Shown piece by piece: positions 46,551-54,650 of a DNA stretch of 64,000 nt. Below the pieces are notes generated by a model. The model saw only the letters and a list, made by a program, of their open reading frames with translations. It did not search any database and was not told the DNA's origin. The DNA is from Rhodovulum sp. GTDB lineage: Bacteria > Pseudomonadota > Alphaproteobacteria > Rhodobacterales > Rhodobacteraceae. The stretch's first letter is position 1. Each line of letters starts with the position of its first letter. Position numbers and translations under genes: made by a program. The DNA lies in the NCBI GenBank assembly GCA_002706605.1, contig PALT01000018.1, forward strand, positions 96,659 to 160,658, read 5' to 3'.

Positions 46551-46841
46551 ATGAAAACGCGCTCTCTCATATTGGGTCTGGCCCTGACCGCGCTTGCTCT
46601 TCCGGCGCAGGCGGCGTGCTATGCCGACTATAAGGCCAAACGCGAAAAGCCTTTGCGCCTGCACTACGGCGTCATTGAACTGTCCGATCAATCCTGTACC
46701 TCCCGCGATGCGGCGGCGCGCGAAATCTCGCGCAAGCTGGAAAAGGACGGGTGGCAGTTGCTGAATGTTATGTCCACATTCGCGCAGGATGGTTTGGCCG
46801 AGAGGAAGTCGAGTGCAGGAAAGTTCTACCTTAAATACTGA
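46551..46841 (+). CDS. Small secreted protein of unknown function
   Basis: 96 residues: signal peptide MKTRSLILGLALTALALPAQ (cut after AQA), then CYADYKAKREKPLRLHYGVI and KDGWQLLNVMSTFAQDGLAE, with two Cys in the mature chain. It has no recognised domain. Its 3' end overlaps the next gene by 29 bases in another frame, so the two are probably made together. One possibility is that it is a periplasmic partner of the membrane-bound winged-helix protein. Confidence 0.75.
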   Translation: MKTRSLILGLALTALALPAQAACYADYKAKREKPLRLHYGVIELSDQSCTSRDAAAREISRKLEKDGWQLLNVMSTFAQDGLAERKSSAGKFYLKY

Positions 46842-47520
46842 GACCGCGACGCGCCGTCCGTTCCCCATTGTGGGCGCGGGGATTGCCGCGATTGTCGTGA
46901 TCCTGTTTTCCGCCGCTCTGTTCCTGTTTACGAACCTGCCCGATGCGAATGTGTTCAACGAACAGGTCGAACGCATCTTTGTGGAAAACGACGATCTGCG
47001 GTCCGGCGCGGAAATCAGCCTGCTGGAAATCCTAGCGCAATCGGGCTCGGCCTTTGCCGATGTGTTGCAATCCTATCGAATGATCATCTTTGTTCTGATG
47101 GTGTTTGCGACGGCCCTGATGGTGGCGGCGTTTGTGTTTCTGGTGACGATCATCAACCTCAATCGCCGGATGAGCGAAATTCAGCGTCGCGGGATTGAGG
47201 TGTCGTCGCTGTTGATCAGTCGCGGCGAGAACGCGGTCATTCTGAACAACATGGAATTCAAGCTGACCCCCGCCGCAATCGAAACCCTATCGGTTCTGGC
47301 CGAGGCGCGGATGGATGACGACATCCTGACCGGTTCGCAGATCGAGGCCGTGATTTCCGGTCGCGACGCCACCGATTGCGAAGAGGCCGCCGGTGCCACG
47401 CGCATCAAACGTCTTCGCGATGCCCTTGGCAACCAGATGATGAGCGAGCTGTTGATCAAGAACATCGCGCGCAAGGGCTATATGCTGTCGATCGACAAAG
47501 ACGTCATCCGGATGATCTAG
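46813..47520 (+). CDS. Membrane-anchored winged-helix (OmpR-type) protein
   Basis: 235 residues with a GTG start at 46813 (GAGGAAG upstream). Helix 1 spans about residues 18-40 (VGAGIAAIVVILFSAALFLF), a periplasmic loop about 41-89, and helix 2 about 90-116. The C-terminal 95 residues, predicted cytoplasmic, read NNMEFKLTPAAIETLSVLA, then AGATRIKRLRDALGNQM and KNIARKGYMLSID. This follows the pattern of the OmpR/PhoB C-terminal DNA-binding domain (rigid helix with RLR, then GY in the wing). The order is reversed relative to ToxR/CadC, where DNA binding is N-terminal. Confidence 0.75.
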   Translation: MQESSTLNTETATRRPFPIVGAGIAAIVVILFSAALFLFTNLPDANVFNEQVERIFVENDDLRSGAEISLLEILAQSGSAFADVLQSYRMIIFVLMVFATALMVAAFVFLVTIINLNRRMSEIQRRGIEVSSLLISRGENAVILNNMEFKLTPAAIETLSVLAEARMDDDILTGSQIEAVISGRDATDCEEAAGATRIKRLRDALGNQMMSELLIKNIARKGYMLSIDKDVIRMI

Positions 47521-47600
47521 GTCCGTCGGCGGTTTAGGTCGCTGTCCATGTGGACGCCACACCGTGTTGGTACGTTTTTCTGCAATCTAGCAACAGATAA

Positions 47601-47626
47601 CGGGCGGCGCGTGAACCGGCCGCCCG
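47601..47626. terminator. Hairpin 1 in the convergent gap after the winged-helix gene
   Basis: CGGGCGGC with GCCGCCCG, an 8-bp stem around 10 bases. It lies 80 bases past the winged-helix stop. Confidence 0.6.
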
Positions 47627-47637
47627 TCACCATGTTT

Positions 47638-47689
47638 ACATCGCGACCCCTGTCCCAAGCCGGGGGGAATGGCACAGGGGTCGCGATGT
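47638..47689. terminator. Hairpin 2: 16-bp stem between winged-helix and RTX genes
   Basis: ACATCGCGACCCCTGT with ACAGGGGTCGCGATGT, a perfect 16-bp stem around 20 bases, followed by TTTT. It ends 10 bases before the RTX stop codon, so it can end both convergent transcripts. Confidence 0.7.
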
Positions 47690-47699
47690 TTTCCCCCTG

Positions 47700-50030
47700 T
47701 CACAACAACAGGGGATCCGTGGTAAAGTCGAAATCGTCCACGTCCAGATCAGTGACACCTCGCACGGTGAATGAATAGTCAACAATCCCATCACCCTCGA
47801 CGTCGAAGGACAGAATGCTGTCACCATCGACGACCGAGACGACCAATTGGTTGGCGACACCGGCGGTGAACGTGTCACTGAAGATGTCCACACCCAGATC
47901 GGCGACGTTGATCTGATCCTCGCCCTTGGTAAAGTCGGCAATCGTGTCACCCGTCCCGTCGAATTCGCCGATATCCTTGAACACGAACACATCCGCGTCC
48001 TCGCCGCCGTTCAACAGATCGCCATCGCCGATCCCGATCAGAACATCCGATCCGTTCGACCCATAAAGGCGGTCCGCACCTGTGCCACCCTCAAGTGTGT
48101 CATCGCCAGAGTTGCCATAGAGTTCATCATCGCCCGCTTCGCCAAACAGGGCGTCATTGTCGCCGCCGCCGTTCAGTTCGTCATTGCCGTCTCCGCCCTC
48201 TAGCAGGTCATCGCCCGAACTGCCCTTTAGGGTGTCGTTGTCGTCGCCCCCCTTCAGGGTGTCATTGTCGCGGCCACCGTCGATCCAGTCATCGCCATCA
48301 CCGCCAGAAACACTATCCGCGCCGTTGCCGGCCTTGATGGTGTCATTACCGGACTCGCCCGCGATGTCGTCTTCACCTTTGCCACCGTCGATGTAATCGT
48401 CATCGTCGCCGCCATTCAGAGTGTCATCGCCTTGGCCCCCCTTCAGGGTGTCGTCGCCCGCCATGCCAAAGAACGTGTCGTCCCCGTCATCGCCCAGCAT
48501 TTCGTCCATCGCGTCATTACCGACGAAATACCCGTCGCCCTGATAGACCTCATAGCGGTTCTCGTCCTCGGCTCCGTCACCGTAGATCACGGTCCGCCAT
48601 TGCAAATCGGCATTCTCACCGGTCAGGTATTCCGTGACGACCTTGTCATCCGTGGTCGTCACACGGGTCCGTTCGATCAGTGTCCAGCCGGGACCGTATT
48701 CCTCGGTGACGTGGCGGTTGCCGTCAATGATCACCAGAGAGGCCGAGAGCAGGTTGTAGTTTCCGTCATAAACCTGTGTGCCTGTGGTCGTCGCGGTGTG
48801 GATTTCTTTGACCGCGCCGGTCAGGGTCCAGCCGGGACCGTAGGTTTCGGTCAGGGTAAAGTCCGGCTTTTCGGTCACTTTGGACCCGCCGGTGATGTTG
48901 CCGTCGCCGTTTTCCTCGATCACGGTTGTGGTGACGTTCCCGCTGATGGTGGTGGTCTTGCGATAGATCACTTCCCAATCGGGGCCATAATCGGCAACCT
49001 GTGTGCGGCCATTGCCATCGTCGGTTTCCAGATGGGCCGAGATCAGGTTGTAATCAGCGTCATAGACCTGTTCACCGGTCTGGGTGGCCGTGTGGATTTC
49101 CTTGACCGCACCGGTCAGGACAAAGTCCTGCCCATAGGTTTCGGTCAGTGTGAAATCGGCGGTTTCTGTGACTTTGGTGCCGCCGGTGATGTTCCCTTCG
49201 CCGTTTTCCTCGATCACGGTGGTGGTGACATTGCCGCTGACGGTGGTGGTCTTGCGATAGATCACCTCCCAATCGGGGCCATAGTCGGCAACCTGTGTAC
49301 GGCCATTGCCGTCGTCGGTTTCCAGATGGGCCGAGATCAGGTTGTAATCAGCATCATAGACCTGTTCACCGGTTTGGGTGGCCGTGTGGATTTCCTTGAC
49401 CGCACCGGTCAGGACAAAGTCCTGCCCATAGGTTTCGGTTAGGGTAAAGTCCGGCTTTTCGGTCACTTTGGTGCCGCCGGTAATGTTGCCCTCACCGTTT
49501 TCCTCGATGACGGTGGTGGTGACGTTGCCGCTGATTGTGGTCGTCTCGCGATAGATCACCTCCCAGTTCGGGCCGTATTCGGCGATCTGCGTGCGACCAT
49601 TGCCATCGTCGGTCTCCAGATACGCGCCGGTCAGATTCCAATCGGCGTCATAGTATTGCACACCCGTTTGCGTATCTGTGTGGATGTATTTGACGGCGGA
49701 CGTGCGGCCATCGGCGTCCCAGTATTCTACCTGCGTGTAATCATCGCGTGTGATCGTACGCTCACGCGTGATCAGGTCGCCAGCGGCGTCATAGAAATAC
49801 AGGTTCACTGTATCGCCTTGCACCGTCTCGCTGATGGACCCCATCAGCGTCATCGAGGCATCATATACAGAATAAAAGGTCGTATCCCCGTGCTCTAGAA
49901 CGACCACCTCATAGGTGAGGGCACCAGTATCGTCATAGTAACGATAGGCGGTTTCGTTCCAATCAAGCGGAATGGATACATCGGCGTCACTCAGCGACAG
50001 GTCGCTGAAAAATTGAGAAACATCTAACAA
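47700..50030 (-). CDS. RTX calcium-binding secreted protein with tandem 98-residue repeats
   Basis: 776 residues without a Sec signal. The first half has three 98-residue repeats (key words YDADYNLISAHLETDDGNGR and SGNVTTTVIEENGEGNITGG, then TLTETYGQDFVLTGAVKEIH) flanked by diverged partial copies. Then follow about a dozen RTX nonapeptides (GGDGNDELNGGGDNDALFG type, roughly 48020-48500) and a C-terminal VFVFKDIGEFDGTGDTIADF block of type I secretion substrates. Expected to be exported by an ABC/HlyD/TolC system not present here and to fold on binding calcium outside. I place the start at a TTG (50030) with GGAG six bases upstream; no ATG is near. Confidence 0.85.
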   Translation of the reverse strand: MLDVSQFFSDLSLSDADVSIPLDWNETAYRYYDDTGALTYEVVVLEHGDTTFYSVYDASMTLMGSISETVQGDTVNLYFYDAAGDLITRERTITRDDYTQVEYWDADGRTSAVKYIHTDTQTGVQYYDADWNLTGAYLETDDGNGRTQIAEYGPNWEVIYRETTTISGNVTTTVIEENGEGNITGGTKVTEKPDFTLTETYGQDFVLTGAVKEIHTATQTGEQVYDADYNLISAHLETDDGNGRTQVADYGPDWEVIYRKTTTVSGNVTTTVIEENGEGNITGGTKVTETADFTLTETYGQDFVLTGAVKEIHTATQTGEQVYDADYNLISAHLETDDGNGRTQVADYGPDWEVIYRKTTTISGNVTTTVIEENGDGNITGGSKVTEKPDFTLTETYGPGWTLTGAVKEIHTATTTGTQVYDGNYNLLSASLVIIDGNRHVTEEYGPGWTLIERTRVTTTDDKVVTEYLTGENADLQWRTVIYGDGAEDENRYEVYQGDGYFVGNDAMDEMLGDDGDDTFFGMAGDDTLKGGQGDDTLNGGDDDDYIDGGKGEDDIAGESGNDTIKAGNGADSVSGGDGDDWIDGGRDNDTLKGGDDNDTLKGSSGDDLLEGGDGNDELNGGGDNDALFGEAGDDELYGNSGDDTLEGGTGADRLYGSNGSDVLIGIGDGDLLNGGEDADVFVFKDIGEFDGTGDTIADFTKGEDQINVADLGVDIFSDTFTAGVANQLVVSVVDGDSILSFDVEGDGIVDYSFTVRGVTDLDVDDFDFTTDPLLL
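48796..49677 (-). repeat. Three tandem 294-base repeats within the RTX gene
   Basis: Landmark GTGTGGATTTC recurs at 48796, 49090 and 49384, with a diverged form at 49678, so the unit is exactly 294 bases (98 codons). Units are highly alike in DNA, suggesting recent duplication or ongoing homogenisation. A weaker repeat continues on the low-coordinate side. Confidence 0.9.
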
Positions 50031-50334
50031 GGGAAGCTCCGGACATAATTCTAGGGGCTGCGAAAAACCGCGCCCCAAATGCAAAGTCCTGAAAATCGTT
50101 ATAGGCAGAAAACGGCGCGTTGCGCAATTTTTAGATGAAGCGTTCTTTTTTCATCGGGCAGGTGATGAAATCCTATACGCCCGCTAGTTCTCTGAAAAAT
50201 ATACATAATTCTTTAAGTTGCGGGTGTTTCCCACAAAACCACGCATAGTTTCCAAATTGGAAACGAACGACGCCGCCCATTTTTGGAGCAAACTCAGAGA
50301 GAAATCAGCCAAGGGTAGAAACGGGAGATCCCGT
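50031..50334. other. Gene-free stretch upstream of the RTX gene
   Basis: About 300 A+T-richer bases between the RTX start and the sulfotransferase end. It holds the RTX promoter, a perfect 17-base palindrome (50248-50264) and the terminator-like hairpin of the polysaccharide operon (50311-50346). No reading frame looks real. Confidence 0.6.
50248..50264. promoter_or_regulatory. Perfect 17-base palindrome, putative operator
   Basis: GTTTCCAA-A-TTGGAAAC with 8-base arms and a single central base, 218 bases upstream of the RTX start codon and 71 bases past the sulfotransferase stop. Symmetry and location suit a dimeric regulator, perhaps of the RTX gene. Confidence 0.5.
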
Positions 50335-50346
50335 TCAGATACCCTT
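50311..50346 (-). terminator. Hairpin at the end of the polysaccharide operon
   Basis: Outer stem AAGGGTA with TACCCTT and an inner AACGGG-AGAT-CCCGTT hairpin, spanning the sulfotransferase stop codon. A moderate U-content follows on the minus strand. It may end the operon transcript. Confidence 0.45.
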
Positions 50347-51156
50347 GATCTTTTTGCCATAGGTGGCGTTGAACGCGCTCAGATCCGGGGCCAATTGCGG
50401 GGTCAGACCCAACACATCATGTTTGACCGCATCGCGTTCCGCGCTCACGTCACCGCCCCCGCTAAAGGCGAGTTTCTTTAGACCCGTTTTGCGCAGCCAG
50501 TTGACCAACCCGTGCCCACCCATACGCCGTGCAAGCTCGGCCCCGCGCCGTGTTACATGAGCAAGCGCGGCCGAACGTGGTAAAGACGCCGCATTCACCG
50601 CCCGCCCCGCCAGAGCGTCGGCAGGGGGCACCGTATCCGGTATGCCGGTCACGTCGCAAATGACGCTGCAAAACCCTACAGGATCGGATTTTAACAGGTC
50701 GTAGGACACGAACGACACCTGGCCCGGAAAGGCCTCCATCCACATCAGGCTGTATTTATGAAACAGGCTGGCCTCGATCATGTCTGGGTGGCGGGTGGCC
50801 ATTTCGGCGACAGGCATCTGCGCCACGCCCTGTTTTCGATAGTGGAAATAGTGTGAAACCACCCGTTCAAAAGGGTCGCGGAACATGATCACGATCCGCG
50901 CGTTCGGGCAGACCGCCCGCACATTGGCAAGAGCGTCCGGTTTATGGAACAGCGACGGAGCCACCTCAACACAGGTGCCGCCCTGTCCACGGAAATGGCT
51001 TTCGTACCATGGCACGCCTTTGTCGAACGCCTTGTCGAAAAAGAACGTCTCTTTACAGTCCGAGGGCAAAACGACCTCTTCGCGGGTGCGAAGATAGGTA
51101 TCAATCCAGGTCGTTCCGCATTTCGTCGGGCCCACAAAAATCACATCGGGCAGCAC
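50335..51156 (-). CDS. Sulfotransferase (PAPS-binding), polysaccharide locus
   Basis: 273 residues. N-terminal VGPTKCGTTWIDTYLR is the 5'-phosphosulfate loop, and RIVIMFRDPFERVVSHYFHYRK is the 3'-phosphate-binding region. It should move sulfate from PAPS to a sugar hydroxyl. It is the last gene of the minus-strand EPS operon, 31 bases after the Wzc-like gene. Its position suggests it modifies the polysaccharide. Confidence 0.85.
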   Translation of the reverse strand: MLPDVIFVGPTKCGTTWIDTYLRTREEVVLPSDCKETFFFDKAFDKGVPWYESHFRGQGGTCVEVAPSLFHKPDALANVRAVCPNARIVIMFRDPFERVVSHYFHYRKQGVAQMPVAEMATRHPDMIEASLFHKYSLMWMEAFPGQVSFVSYDLLKSDPVGFCSVICDVTGIPDTVPPADALAGRAVNAASLPRSAALAHVTRRGAELARRMGGHGLVNWLRKTGLKKLAFSGGGDVSAERDAVKHDVLGLTPQLAPDLSAFNATYGKKIKGI

Positions 51157-51187
51157 TCATACATCCTTTGTTTTTGTCCTGTACGCA

Positions 51188-53425
51188 TCAAACCGCAGCT
51201 TCATAGCGCGACAGGTCTTTCTCGGACACGTCCCCCATAATCGCACCAACGATCTTTTCGGGGGGCACGCCACTGTTTGCCATGGTTTTGGCCAAGGCCT
51301 TGCGATCCGACAGGCCCCACTGGGCGCTGCAGACGTAACCGTCCACGACCGGCGACAAGGCCGCGGCATCGACCATCGCCGAGAGCGAGCCGAAATCGAT
51401 AACGATCTGATCGAACGAGAGGCGCAACGCATCAATCAGCTTGAGCAAGCGGGCCGTATCAAACACCGCAGGGTCAATCGTGTCGCGCTTATCCATGGAC
51501 CGGTTCGGCAAAAAGAACATGCCGGTCCGCTCATCCAGCCAGAACACCTGTTCGGGGCGGAAGTTTTCACCGCTGAACATGAGGTCAGGCAGGCCAAACG
51601 CGGCTGAGGGCGTGATCGTGCGGCTGAGGAAGGATTCCAGCCAGTCAAAGTCGATCATCAACGTGCGCTGTCCACCGACGGCAACCATTTCGGCATAGTT
51701 CATCGCCAAGGTCGACCGCGTCTCGGTCCCACCATCGGATAGGAACCCGATCACAGCGCCGCGTTTGGCGTTCTTTGGCGCAAAATAATTGTCAAAGGCC
51801 ACGCGAATACGACGCACAGTTTCAGAATAATCCGACAGCGGCGCCAGCAACGTCATGGACATTGTGCTCTTGAGGTTTTCAACGGCCAGATGGTGCTCGG
51901 GCAGGGTGATAATGTTGTTGGCATCCTGATCGCGGTAAACGTTGTTCTTGATCACCTCCACGTCGCGGCTGGCCAGCCGTTTTGGCGCGGCGGCGATGTC
52001 ACGCTCGGATTTAGCCGCGGGGGGCAGGATACCGATTACCGGTGCTCCGACCGACTGAGCCAGCGCCGCGCGGGTCCGCAAACGTGGGTCGCGACTATCC
52101 GATAGCACGGCCATCCCACCGCCAAGCGTCATCCCCACCAACAGCGCGATTGCCATCAGTTTTTTGCCACCAATGCCCGTTGCCGCCTCGGGCGGTACAG
52201 CCGGTGCAAGGATCGAGGCATCGACCGTCGGAAAGGTTTGTTGTTCCTTGGTCCGCAGGTAGGTGGTCGTGTAGGTTTCGAACATGTCGCGATAGATGCG
52301 CGCTTCGCTCTCCAAGGCGCGCAGGTCCCCCGCAGCCCCCGCAGAGGTTGCGACGCCGCCACCTTGGATAGCGGCACGCGCGGCGGTTTCGGCCTGTTGT
52401 GCCGTCGCCAAATCGACCTGCGCCTGCAGCAACGCGTCCTCGATCAACGGTCTCGCCTGATTGCTTAGTGTCAGGCGCTCGGCCACGTCATTGGTCGCGG
52501 CGTAGGCGGCGACCAGTTGGCCTAGGTCGTCGCCAATCAAATGCGCGGGCAGCAATTCCAGAGCCGCGTTCGAGCGGGCGGCGACGCTGATCTGATCAAA
52601 CGCGGTTTGGGCCGCCAAACGGTCCGAAATCGCAGCGCGCAAAGCGGCCATCGCGGTTGCATCGGTGCCGCCGCTGGTGCTGTCTTGGGCGGTTCCTGCG
52701 GCGCTGAGTTGGGCCTCGGCATCGCCAAGCTGGGTCACCAGTTCCTGCATCCGGGTTTCAAACCAACCCGCCGCATCCGCCGCAGAGTTGGCCCGCAGGT
52801 CATAGCGCCGCGTGATATAGGCCAACGAAATGGCATTCGCGATGTCCGCAGACAGGTTGCGATTGTTCGCGGTGACCTTGACGTTCAGAACCGAAGTGAC
52901 GCCGTTGCGCGAAACCGACACATCATTGCGCAGCTTTTTCACGGCTGCCTGAAACCGTTCGGCGTCGTTCATTTCTTCGGCTGCTCCCCAACCCATCTGG
53001 GTGAATATCCGATCTTTTTCGGCCAGAACACGCGTCGCAAAGGCGCTACGCTCGGGGGTCCAGAACGCGTCGGATTTATCAAGGCCAAGATCCTCGACCA
53101 CCTGCGTCAGCAGCAGAGTAGAGCGCAGGACCTGCATCTGGCTTTCGATTGTGACGTTGTCGAACTTTGTGGCCTGAAACACCTGCTCGCGCCCGAAGGG
53201 GTTCAGCGAAGGTGCCTCAAGCAAAACAGACGTGGACGCGGTGAACCGGTCGACCTTCATCTGGGACATAACCCAGCCGACCCCAAGTGCCAGAGCGGTG
53301 ATCACGATCATCAACTTGGCCTTGCGGGCAAAGATTTTGAAAATTGCGGAAAAGTCGAACATTTTGGGCGCGGCTTGGGTCGGGCCATATCCCGTTTCGG
53401 TGGGGGGGAATTGGTCAATCGTCAT
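51188..53425 (-). CDS. Wzc-type chain-length / BY-kinase-like protein with degenerate Walker A
   Basis: 745 residues. N-terminal Wzz domain with helix 1 (about 34-53), long periplasmic coiled-coil part, helix 2 near residue 405-425, then a BY-kinase-like P-loop domain. The Walker A region reads GFLSDGGTETRSTLAMNYAE: the essential Lys of GK[S/T] is Arg here. Walker A' is LMIDFDW, and Walker B has IVIDFGSLSA in place of DxPP. A Tyr-rich tail is absent, so it probably cannot autophosphorylate on a tyrosine cluster. It pairs with the polysaccharide exporter gene 40 bases upstream. Confidence 0.85.
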   Translation of the reverse strand: MTIDQFPPTETGYGPTQAAPKMFDFSAIFKIFARKAKLMIVITALALGVGWVMSQMKVDRFTASTSVLLEAPSLNPFGREQVFQATKFDNVTIESQMQVLRSTLLLTQVVEDLGLDKSDAFWTPERSAFATRVLAEKDRIFTQMGWGAAEEMNDAERFQAAVKKLRNDVSVSRNGVTSVLNVKVTANNRNLSADIANAISLAYITRRYDLRANSAADAAGWFETRMQELVTQLGDAEAQLSAAGTAQDSTSGGTDATAMAALRAAISDRLAAQTAFDQISVAARSNAALELLPAHLIGDDLGQLVAAYAATNDVAERLTLSNQARPLIEDALLQAQVDLATAQQAETAARAAIQGGGVATSAGAAGDLRALESEARIYRDMFETYTTTYLRTKEQQTFPTVDASILAPAVPPEAATGIGGKKLMAIALLVGMTLGGGMAVLSDSRDPRLRTRAALAQSVGAPVIGILPPAAKSERDIAAAPKRLASRDVEVIKNNVYRDQDANNIITLPEHHLAVENLKSTMSMTLLAPLSDYSETVRRIRVAFDNYFAPKNAKRGAVIGFLSDGGTETRSTLAMNYAEMVAVGGQRTLMIDFDWLESFLSRTITPSAAFGLPDLMFSGENFRPEQVFWLDERTGMFFLPNRSMDKRDTIDPAVFDTARLLKLIDALRLSFDQIVIDFGSLSAMVDAAALSPVVDGYVCSAQWGLSDRKALAKTMANSGVPPEKIVGAIMGDVSEKDLSRYEAAV

Positions 53426-53465
53426 AGGTCCGCTCCGTCACGGGTGGTAACAAGGGGGCGCAGGG

Positions 53466-54650
53466 TCATTGGATCGCCCCCGCTACGTGCACATCAATCA
53501 AATCGCCAGGCATCAACAAATGGTCCAAGTCGACTGTGCGCGCGTCGGTCCCATTGGGGCCTTGGCGATACAGGGTCACGACCGGCTGGACTCCCGTGCC
53601 AAGGGCGTCGCTGCCCGCCGTTCCCGAGAGCGCCACATCAAGCTTGGCCAGACGGGTGCGCCATTCGCGCTCATCGTTCAGCAGTTCAATTTTTCGTTCT
53701 GACATCAGGTGCTTATATGCAGACAGCGCCTTTTCGACGTCGCCGCTTGCGTCGCTAAACGCCTCGGACGCGGCCAGCAGTGCGCGACGCCCCTGAACCA
53801 GCGTGCCGGAATAGATCGACGCGGCGCGCGCAGCCAGCCCCTCAAGGCGCTCGACGTTGCCCTCTTCGATGCGGGCGGTGCGCATCAGGTCCTCTTTGCG
53901 CGCCAGCGCGGCCATTATGCCATTCTCGGCGGTGCTCAACTCGGCCGCATAAACGGCCGCTTCTTCGTCCAAAACCGCGCGGCGCAAGGCGAGATCCTGA
54001 TTGGCGCGCTCTTGCAGGATGTCAGCGTTTTGCCGCGCGCCAAAGGGAACGGTGATATCGGCCTCATCCACGGCGTCCTGATCCGCGATCAAGGCATTCA
54101 GCACCGCGCGTTCGACGACCATTTCTCCCAAAGCATCAGGGTCCTGCGACCCGCCTGCAGCGCCTTGGGCAAGGGGGCTGATACCAAAGGCCTTGGCGAT
54201 GGCCGCACGCGCGGTCATGCCAACAGCAAAGTCGACATTGCCAGGCTGCTTGATGGCCCCCGACACGATCACGGGCCGGTAGGACGCAACCGAGATGACC
54301 ACGTCGTATTCTTCGAGCTGGATCAGTTGTACTTCATCCCCAACACGGTCCCGCAGAACCGCGCCTGACATCAGGATCGGGATCTCCGCGCGCAGTTCCG
54401 CGATGGTGCGACCGGCCACATGAACCGGTTCAATGAAAGGAAAACTGGCATATCCGTTCAATTCGATCGGGATATCGCGCCCGATTTCGGGGCGAACCAG
54501 AAAATCCACCCGCAGCGTGTCCCCAGCCCCCAAAGGATAGCCACGCGCAACTTGGACATCCATGGCGGACTGTGCTGTGGCGGGGGTGGTCATGGCACCC
54601 GCTCCAAGGATCAAACTAAAAACACATGACATGAACCGGCGTGTCATCAT
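53466..54650 (-). CDS. Polysaccharide export protein (Wza/ExoF-like)
   Basis: 394 residues. Signal peptide (RRFMSCVFSLILGAGAMTTP, cut near AQS), then the Poly_export/SLBB part with YPLGAGDTLRVDFLVRPEIG and YRPVIVSGAIKQPGNVDF. A helical stretch around residues 210-310 (EEAAVYAAELSTAENGIMAA) resembles ExoF-type periplasmic adaptors rather than a plain Wza. No lipobox is evident. The ATG shares one base with the upstream glycosyltransferase stop (TAATG). Confidence 0.85.
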   Translation of the reverse strand: MMTRRFMSCVFSLILGAGAMTTPATAQSAMDVQVARGYPLGAGDTLRVDFLVRPEIGRDIPIELNGYASFPFIEPVHVAGRTIAELRAEIPILMSGAVLRDRVGDEVQLIQLEEYDVVISVASYRPVIVSGAIKQPGNVDFAVGMTARAAIAKAFGISPLAQGAAGGSQDPDALGEMVVERAVLNALIADQDAVDEADITVPFGARQNADILQERANQDLALRRAVLDEEAAVYAAELSTAENGIMAALARKEDLMRTARIEEGNVERLEGLAARAASIYSGTLVQGRRALLAASEAFSDASGDVEKALSAYKHLMSERKIELLNDEREWRTRLAKLDVALSGTAGSDALGTGVQPVVTLYRQGPNGTDARTVDLDHLLMPGDLIDVHVAGAIQ

